Of a stretch of 20,704 nt of DNA, positions 1 to 6,600 are shown one piece after another (within the stretch, counting starts at the first letter, position 1; every line of letters begins with the position of its first letter). The notes under the pieces were generated by a model that did no database searches, was not told the origin of the DNA, and saw only the letters and a list, made by a program, of their open reading frames with translations. The stretch is from a virus, in the IMG/VR virus record IMGVR_UViG_3300045999_001572, positions 1-20,704 of that record, one strand, 5' to 3'. The translations under genes and the position numbers were made by a program.

Positions 1-1
1 G

Positions 2-2362
2 AATACATTAACAGGAACTGCTGTTAATGCTATTACTGGCTCAGCTTTCTTCCAGGCAAATCAAGCATTTGCTCAAGCTAACGCTGCCAATGTTCTAGCA
101 TTCAACTCTGCTGCTGGTGCTAATGCATGGGCTAATACAATTGGTGTTAGATCAAACAACTTTGCACTTTCTCTTGGTACACAATTTAATAGTCTTAATA
201 CATATGTTTCATCAACAGGAACTGCTGTCAATGCTATAAGTGGTGCAGCTTTCTTCCAGGCTAATCAAGCCTTCTTTACTGCAAATAATGCTTTACCTAA
301 AACTGGCGGCACGATTAGTGGTGATTTGATCATTAGTGGCAACATTACTATTTCAGGCAACACGACATACACAAATACCCAGACTCTTCTGATTGGCGAC
401 AACATTTTTGTGTTAAATGCCGATCTTCCTTCAACTTCTGCGCCTTCAGAAAATGCTGGCATGACAGTTAATAGAGGTAATGCTGCCAACGCCGAAATTA
501 TCTGGAATGAAACTAATGATAGATGGACGTTCAATAGCGGCACAGGAACATATCTAAACTTAGCATCAAATACGGACGTTGATACAACTGGTCTTGCATC
601 AAATGCTTACGCAAATGTTATCGGCCAAAGATCAAACAACTTTGCACTTTCTCTTGGTACACAATTTAATAGTCTTAATACATATGTTTCATCAACAGGA
701 ACTGCTGTCAATGCTATAAGTGGTGCAGCTTTCTTCCAGGCTAATCAAGCCTTCTTTGTTGCTAATACGTCTGGTGATGAAGCAGAAGGCGCTTTCTTAA
801 GAGCTAATGGCGCATTTAATCAAGCTAATCAGGCATTTGCGAAAGCCAACTCAACATCATTTACATCTAACGTAGTCATTTCTGTTGCAGATAGCACCAA
901 TGCAGCACTAAGAATTACACAGACTGGTACAGGCATTGCTCTGCTTGTTGAAGACAGCACGAATCCCGATAGTACCCCAACAGTCATCACGGACGCAGGA
1001 CGGATCGTCACTGGCAGTGATACAGCTTACAGTGTGGATAACACATATGGCGGCCAAATTACCCCGCGTATCCAGACCCACGGCACCACGACTGAGAGTG
1101 CGGCACTCGCTGCAACATTGTGGACGACCTCGGGCGCTGGTAGTCAGGCAGTTCTTTCCAAATCTCGCAGTGGAACAATCGGCACCAACACAATTGTGCA
1201 AAACAACGATGATCTTGGTGCCATTGTATTTGATGGCGATGATGGTTCCTTGTTCACTGTTGCTGCATCCATAGTTGGATCTGTTGATGGGACACCTGGA
1301 GCAAATAATATGCCAGGTAGACTCGTTTTCAGCACAACCGCTAACGGCGCATCAGTCCCAACAGAACGTATGCGTATTACTGCTAATGGTAATATTGGCA
1401 TTGGCACAACATCTCCATCAGCAAATCTTCATGTTGTTGGTAATGCAATAATTTCTACTGCTTTGACTGTTGGTACAATAAATGTTGCTCCTACAATTGG
1501 TGCAGCATTTGATAAAGCTAACGCTGCCAACGTTTTAGCATTCACTTCTGGCAATGAAGCTGAAGGCGCTTTCTTAAGAGGCAATGTGTCTTGGTTCCAT
1601 GCAAATGCTGCCTTCTTCCAAGCCAATCAAGCATTCTCCAAAGCTAACGCAGCCAACGTTCTAGCATTTAATGCTTTACCTAAAACTGGCGGAACATTAT
1701 CTGGCGGTCTCAGCCTTGGAACAACAGTTGTAGCTAATCCTTTCAATACAGGTTCTCATTTAACACTTTATGATGGCGCTGGAACTTCTAGATATGGTTT
1801 AAGTATATCAACAGGACAGTTAAATACTATAATCGGTACAGTATCTGGTGCAAGCGTTGTAAATGTAGCTAATGCTGAAATCACAAAAACAAATACGAGC
1901 GGATTCTTTGTATTTGGTAATCAAAGAAGTTATGCTGGATTGACAGAAATTACGTCTGTAACACCAACTTCAGGATCAGCCACAGTCACTATTTCTGGAT
2001 TAGATTTGAGTATCTATAAAATGTTATTGGTTGAATGCCATGGTATTACTTCTACTAGTGTAACAGCACCAAATTATCCACACCTATTAATCGGCGGAAG
2101 CACAACAACTGATGTGCAATTTACATCAATTGTATTTACTGCCGGTTCGGATTATATAACAGCATTTTGTTATATCGACTTACTTACAGCTAAATATCAC
2201 TCATCATCAGCAACAGTTACAGACAATACTAATTTCGGCACAGGTGGATCGGTATATTGTGGTGATACAGATATCACTGCGTCTGACACTTCAATTTCTA
2301 TTTCATTTAGCGCCTCTACTTTTACTGCTTCTGGAACTATTAAATTATATGGAATATCTTAA
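2..2362 (+). CDS. Long tail-fibre-like structural protein, 5'-truncated by window edge
   Basis: The frame is open from base 2, so the ATG at 326 is internal and the true start lies upstream of the window; 786 codons are visible. The N-terminal visible part carries Ala-Phe-Asn heptads (FFQANQAF, ANVLAFNSAAGANAW). Next comes a beta domain opening with LPKTGGTISGDL and containing LNADLPSTSAPSENAG (about 290-570), then more heptads. A GC-rich beta domain follows (about 950-1400), ending in MRITANGNIGIGTTSP, a motif common in phage fibres. After further heptads the protein ends in a Ser/Thr-rich beta tip finishing KLYGIS. No S74-type self-cleaving chaperone domain is visible; a separate chaperone gene follows with TAATG overlap. 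The same modules recur in the fibre at 3655-9270, so the two are paralogues. Likely role (inference): receptor-contacting or baseplate-attached fibre. The exact T4 counterpart cannot be assigned. Confidence 0.85.
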   Translation, partial: NTLTGTAVNAITGSAFFQANQAFAQANAANVLAFNSAAGANAWANTIGVRSNNFALSLGTQFNSLNTYVSSTGTAVNAISGAAFFQANQAFFTANNALPKTGGTISGDLIISGNITISGNTTYTNTQTLLIGDNIFVLNADLPSTSAPSENAGMTVNRGNAANAEIIWNETNDRWTFNSGTGTYLNLASNTDVDTTGLASNAYANVIGQRSNNFALSLGTQFNSLNTYVSSTGTAVNAISGAAFFQANQAFFVANTSGDEAEGAFLRANGAFNQANQAFAKANSTSFTSNVVISVADSTNAALRITQTGTGIALLVEDSTNPDSTPTVITDAGRIVTGSDTAYSVDNTYGGQITPRIQTHGTTTESAALAATLWTTSGAGSQAVLSKSRSGTIGTNTIVQNNDDLGAIVFDGDDGSLFTVAASIVGSVDGTPGANNMPGRLVFSTTANGASVPTERMRITANGNIGIGTTSPSANLHVVGNAIISTALTVGTINVAPTIGAAFDKANAANVLAFTSGNEAEGAFLRGNVSWFHANAAFFQANQAFSKANAANVLAFNALPKTGGTLSGGLSLGTTVVANPFNTGSHLTLYDGAGTSRYGLSISTGQLNTIIGTVSGASVVNVANAEITKTNTSGFFVFGNQRSYAGLTEITSVTPTSGSATVTISGLDLSIYKMLLVECHGITSTSVTAPNYPHLLIGGSTTTDVQFTSIVFTAGSDYITAFCYIDLLTAKYHSSSATVTDNTNFGTGGSVYCGDTDITASDTSISISFSASTFTASGTIKLYGIS
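149..757 (+). repeat. Exact 129-bp direct repeat inside the first fibre gene (149-277 and 629-757)
   Basis: Bases 149-277 and 629-757 are identical by eye, with an offset of 480 bp (160 codons, in frame). They encode the segment starting RSNNFALSLGTQFNSLNTYV and running through the FFQANQAFF heptads. There is not one synonymous difference over 129 bp, whereas other copies of the same protein modules have diverged at the DNA level. This points to recent duplication, gene conversion, or a recombination site. Confidence 0.9.
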
Positions 2363-2655
2363 TGTCTAAAACAACTATTGTAGATATCAATACTGGTAAA
2401 ATCACAACACAAGACTGGACTCAAGAAGAAATTGATGCCAGAAAAGAAAGATTTTTACCAGCACAATGGAAAAATTTACGTGAACACCGCAACAAACTCT
2501 TAATAGAGAGCGATAGTATGCTTCTTATAGATAGATGGAATTTACTTTCTGAATCTAAAAAACAAGAATGGTTAAATTATAGACAATCTCTAAGAGATTT
2601 GCCAGACGATATTACTGATCCTTTCAACGTAACTTGGCCAACAAAACCAGAGTAA
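2362..2655 (+). CDS. Tail fibre assembly chaperone-like protein (copy 1)
   Basis: A 97-residue protein whose ATG overlaps the fibre stop (TAATG); a double stop, TAATAA, ends it. Its C-terminal two thirds has the pattern typical of small phage tail assembly chaperones (Phage_tail_APC-like): LREHRNKLL near 39-47, then D..LLIDRW, and YRQSLRDLPDDITDPFNVTWP near 73-93. It shares LR..R...L.E.D......DRW...YRQ.LRDLPD...DPFN.TWP with the 98-residue protein at 9280-9576, so the two are paralogues, each directly behind a long fibre gene. Inferred role: folding or trimerisation helper for the fibre just upstream, perhaps retained on the fibre tip. The family match is from memory of the motif. Confidence 0.8.
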   Translation: MSKTTIVDINTGKITTQDWTQEEIDARKERFLPAQWKNLREHRNKLLIESDSMLLIDRWNLLSESKKQEWLNYRQSLRDLPDDITDPFNVTWPTKPE

Positions 2656-2661
2656 TAACAA

Positions 2662-3000
2662 ATGGCAACTTTTGAAGAACTCTATATTGATCAAGGAACA
2701 GACTACTCTAAGAAGATAGTTCTTAGAGACGAGTCAACAAACTCACTGATCAATGTGTCGGGATATACTGTTCGCAGTCAAATGCGTAGATCATTCTATT
2801 CAACGAATGCGTCCGCAAATATCACTTGCACGATAACAGATGGAGCAAATGGAGAGATTACACTTTCACTTACTCCAAATGTTACATCAAACATTAAAGC
2901 TGGTAGATATATCTATGATGTTGAAACTGTAGATGCTAACAACATTACTACTCGTATTCGTGAAGGTATCATCAACATTTATCCAGAGATCACACGATAA
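2662..3000 (+). CDS. Small virion structural protein, Ig-like/BppU-N-like beta fold
   Basis: A 112-residue protein, six bases after the preceding stop and overlapping the next start (TAATG). It begins MATFEELYIDQGTDYSKKIV and contains predicted beta-strand stretches: VSGYTVRSQMRRSF, an ITDGANGEITLSLTP hairpin, and AGRYIYDVET near 80-90. The order 'QG..Y...I.L.D......L.v.GY.v..q.r' followed by 'G.Y.Y.VE' resembles the N-terminal domain of baseplate upper proteins and small Ig-like proteins next to the spike genes of T4-like marine phages. It has no signal peptide or membrane segment. Position between a fibre chaperone and a PAAR tip suggests a baseplate or spike accessory part. The family assignment is tentative. 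Confidence 0.6.
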   Translation: MATFEELYIDQGTDYSKKIVLRDESTNSLINVSGYTVRSQMRRSFYSTNASANITCTITDGANGEITLSLTPNVTSNIKAGRYIYDVETVDANNITTRIREGIINIYPEITR

Positions 3001-3323
3001 TGCCAGGCGCACATAGAGATACAGATAGCAGATTTTGTGGAGCAAAGACTAAAGCTGGTGGGCAAGGAACTGTAAGAGTAAACGGTCTTCTTTGGGCAGT
3101 AGAAGGCGATGTTGACACTCACTGCGATCAAGGATCATTAAGTGCAGTTTATGGCGCACTAAACGTTCGCATCGAAGGGAAACTCGTTATTTGTGCAATG
3201 GGAGACATGGCTGCTCCAGATAAGCTAGGTTGCTTCATCAAACATCCAACAGGTGCTACAAATCCAAAAGGACATTCAAACGATGTAATCGTATACGGAG
3301 GAGCTGCTGGCGGCGGTTCATGA
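3000..3323 (+). CDS. PAAR-like baseplate spike tip protein
   Basis: A 107-residue protein starting at a TAATG overlap and ending in an ATGA overlap with the next gene. It is rich in Gly, His and Cys. A segment reading GGQGTVRVNGLLWAVEGDVD (20-39), followed by THC (40-42), matches the PAAR pattern of small beta-turns with V.VNG..A..GD. Candidate metal ligands are His5, Cys13, His41, Cys42, Cys65, Cys78 and His82. PAAR proteins cap the trimeric spike of contractile machines as a sharp metal-bound cone; T4 gp5.4 has this role. Neighbouring fibre and baseplate-like genes fit. The literal Pro-Ala-Ala-Arg string is not present, so this is a PAAR-like, not canonical, tip. Confidence 0.75.
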   Translation: MPGAHRDTDSRFCGAKTKAGGQGTVRVNGLLWAVEGDVDTHCDQGSLSAVYGALNVRIEGKLVICAMGDMAAPDKLGCFIKHPTGATNPKGHSNDVIVYGGAAGGGS

Positions 3324-3655
3324 CTTGGTATTTCAATGAGATTGTTCGCTCAGGCAACTCACAGGCAAGAATCAAGAACTATTATCCAGACACAGGGTTA
3401 ATAGTTCTTTATGATATAAAGGGAGTCATAGAAGCTGGCTCAACCATTGTTGGTGATGAATCTGGAACAACAACAACTTTAACGAATTTTGTTATTGCAA
3501 GAGAGTTTGATTTAGGATATGAACCAGATTATTGGGACTATATACTAGAGAATGGAATTTATGACGATAGTGGCGACTTCATTGCCCTTGATGCTCACTT
3601 CACAGGCAAACCAAGTCAAGATTATCAGACAACTTATTGGATTGTATTAGGTTAA
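3320..3655 (+). CDS. Small structural protein with a VYQG-type beta repeat
   Basis: 111 residues. The open frame extends back to 3230, but the ATG at 3320 overlaps the PAAR stop (ATGA) and the upstream part reads as a Lys/Arg/Cys-rich shadow of the PAAR gene, so 3320 is chosen. It starts MTWYFNEIVRSGNSQARIKN. Residues about 15-55 (ARIKNYYPDTGLIVLYDIKG, then STIVGDESGTTTTL) align without gaps to the second half of the beta domain found in the C-terminal regions of gp14 and gp15. The rest is acidic and aromatic (YEPDYWDYILENGIYDD). Its stop overlaps the start of the big fibre gene (TAATG). Role unknown; from the context, probably a baseplate or fibre-attachment component. Confidence 0.7.
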   Translation: MTWYFNEIVRSGNSQARIKNYYPDTGLIVLYDIKGVIEAGSTIVGDESGTTTTLTNFVIAREFDLGYEPDYWDYILENGIYDDSGDFIALDAHFTGKPSQDYQTTYWIVLG

Positions 3656-6600
3656 TGGCAGTAGCAATTTCAAATTTAACGGCTTATTGGGCAACATCAG
3701 CCAGCAGTGTGAATACTGCTATCAAAATGAATGCCAATGATGTTGTATCAGCGGCAAATTCTAAGTTACTAGATTTACAAGTCAATGATGTTTCTAAGTT
3801 TGTTGTATTTAAAAGCGGAAACACTGTTGCAAACGGAATTATAGTAGCAAATTCGTTTGTTACATCTGGCGGAATAAATCTCATCTCTGCTATTCAAACT
3901 ATCAATGTTGGCAGTGGTGATATCGGTCCTGCCTTCTTTCAAGCCAATCAAGCGTTTTCTCAAGCTAATCAGGCTTTTGCTGCCGCCAACTCATCTTCTC
4001 CTCAATCAATTGGCGATGCGTTTGGTCAAGCCAACCTTGCGTTTGCCAAAGCCAATGCAGCTAATGTTCTAGCATTTAACACAGGTGCAGGCGCTAATGC
4101 ATGGACTAATACTGTTTATGGCTTTATCAACACATACACTCAAACCGTAGGTACCGCTGGTAATGCTTATGCGAGAGAAGTTGGCACAGCAGGTAATGTT
4201 TATGCGAGAACAGTCGGTACAGCAGGTAACGTTTATGCAAGAGAAGTTGGCACTGCTGGAAATACATATACTCAGACTGTCGGCGCTGCATCAAATAGCT
4301 ATGCAGACTCTCTATTTGCATCATCAGGCGGATCAGCAGGACAAGCATTTAATAAAGCTAACACTGCCAACATTACAGCCGATCAAGCATTTAATAGAGC
4401 TAACGCAGCCAACGTTCTAGCTTTTAACTCTGCCGCAGGGGCTAATGCATGGACTAATACTGTTTATGGATTCATCAATACATATACTCAAACAGTTGGT
4501 ACTGCTGGAAATACTTATGCTCAGAGCGTTGGTGCAGCATCTAATCTACTAGTTGGTGCTGCTTTCTTTCAAGCTAATCAAGCCTTTGCTGTTGCTAATA
4601 CTTCTGGCGCTGAAGCTGAAGGTGCCTTCTTCCAAGCTAATCAAGCATTTAATACTGCCAATACAGCGGCAGCAAACGCTTTAGGTGCGTTTACAAGATC
4701 AAATGTTGCATGGTTTCATGCTAATGCTGCCTTCTTCCAGGCAAATCAAGCTTTTGCTGAAGCCAACACTGCTGAAACATCAGCTTCGGCAGCATTCAAT
4801 AAAGCTAATTCCGCCAATGTTCTAGCGTTCAATAGTGCTGCTGGTGCTAACGCATGGACCAATGCTGTTTATGGATTTACTAATACTTACATACAAACAG
4901 TAGGTGCTGCATCTAATCTATTAGTTGGCGCTGCTTACTCTCAAGCCAATCAAGCGTTCAACACCGCAAATACAGCGGCAGCAAACGCTCTAGGCGCTTT
5001 CTCTAGATCAAATATAACATTTACTCATGCCAATGCTGCTTTCTCACAAGCTAATCAAGCTTTTGCTGTTGCTAATACTGCTGGCGCTGAAGCTGAAGGT
5101 GCCTTCTTCCAAGCTAACCAGGCTTTTGCACTAGCCAATGCTGCTAACGTTCTTGCGTTCAATGCTTTGCCAAAAACTGGCGGCACTATAACTGGTAATG
5201 TTTCTATAGTTGGAAATCTTTTCATATCAGGCAATAGTCAGTTTCAAAATGTAACTACATTGTCTATTGGTGATCCACTAATCTATCTGGCCGCAAATAA
5301 CTATTCTTCTGATATTGTAGATATCGGTTTTATTGCAAATTATGTAAACTCCACTGGTTCTAATGTTCATACGGGTCTATATCGTGAACATGAAAACAAG
5401 ATGTATTACTTGTTCCAAGGATACGATAAAGAACCTGTTGATAATCATATTGGAGCGTTATCTAACAATATGACATTGGCTGTTCTTAACGCAGATTTGA
5501 TCACATCAAATCTTGTATTAGGCGGCATAAACGCTATATCTTGGATATCAGGAGCATTTACAAGAGCTAACACTGCCAATATTACAGCCGATCAAGCATT
5601 TAATAGAGCTAACGCAGCCAACGTTCTAGCATTCAATAGTGCCGCTGGCGCCAATGCTTGGGTTAATACAGTTTATGGATTTACTAATACTTACATACAA
5701 ACAGTTGGTACTGCATCTAATGTCTGGTCTAACACAATCGGTGTATATGCAAATGCTTATGCAAACGTTATTGGAACAAGATCAAATAACTATGCTCTAT
5801 CTATTGTTGGTCCAGCATTCAATCAGGCCAATTCTGCTAATGTTCTAGCATTCAATAGTGCTGCTGGCGCCAATGCTTGGGTTAACACAGTATATGGATT
5901 TACTAACACATATACACAAACAGTAGGTGCAGCAAGTAATTCACTGGCGGTAGCGGCATTCTCTCAAGCTAATCAAGCTTTTGCACAAGCAAACACATCT
6001 TCTCCACAAACAGTTGCAGATGCTTTTGGACAAGCCAATCAAGCTTTTGCTCAAGCCAATGCTGCTAACGTTCTAGCATTTAACAGTGCTGCTGGTGCTA
6101 ATGCGTGGGCTAATACAATTGGTGTAAATGCCAATGCTTACGCAAATGTTATTGGAACAAGATCAAATAACTATGCTCTATCTATTGTTGGTCCAGCTTT
6201 TAATAAAGCTAATGACGCTAATGTTTTAGCATTTAACTCTGCCGCTGGTGCTAATGCATGGACTAACACTGTTTATGGACTAAGTAATACGTTTACACAT
6301 ACTATTGGCGGCGCAGCTTTTGGTCAAGCCAACTTAGCTTTTGCCAGAGCCAATGGTAGTTTTAATCAGGCTAATCAAGCTTTTGCTTTAGCCAATGCCG
6401 CTAACGTTCTAGCATTTAATGCTTTACCTAAAACTGGTGGAACTGTTACAGGCGATCTTATTCTAACAGGCACCACTATTCTAATTAACAATTCGGCTGG
6501 CGCTGGTGGCACAGATGAAGGCGGTGAAATAAAACTTGCAAATCCTACATCAAATTCTATCCTTTCTGGTCCAATTGCTATTGACATTTATCAAAATAGG

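Noticed and set aside
326-328. ATG at 326 as the start of the first fibre gene
   Set aside because: The same frame is open back to base 2 with fibre heptad sequence, so this Met is internal.
265-543. Open frames on the minus strand across the fibre genes (e.g. 265-543, 829-1011, 1429-1626, 6375-6872, 7707-8051, 8232-8444)
   Set aside because: They lie opposite strongly supported fibre coding sequence, lack ribosome sites, and arise from the repeated Ala/Asn codons read in reverse.
908-1407. Several overlapping open frames on both strands (936-1274 plus, 908-1201 minus, 1144-1407 minus)
   Set aside because: They coincide with the GC-rich fibre domain, where stop codons are rarer. The fibre frame encodes a recognisable domain through the whole stretch.
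3637-3654. Six-codon upstream extension of the giant fibre gene
   Set aside because: It lies inside the preceding gene; the ATG at 3655 forms the TAATG junction used repeatedly in this region.
4127-4420. Met/Leu/Gln-rich frames opposite or out of phase with the fibre (4127-4348 minus, 4163-4420 plus, 5639-5848 plus)
   Set aside because: Their odd composition is a frame-shifted reading of the heptad repeats.
4561-4854. Regular 21-bp repeats as a CRISPR-like array
   Set aside because: Units are contiguous and in frame, with no spacers; they encode protein heptads.
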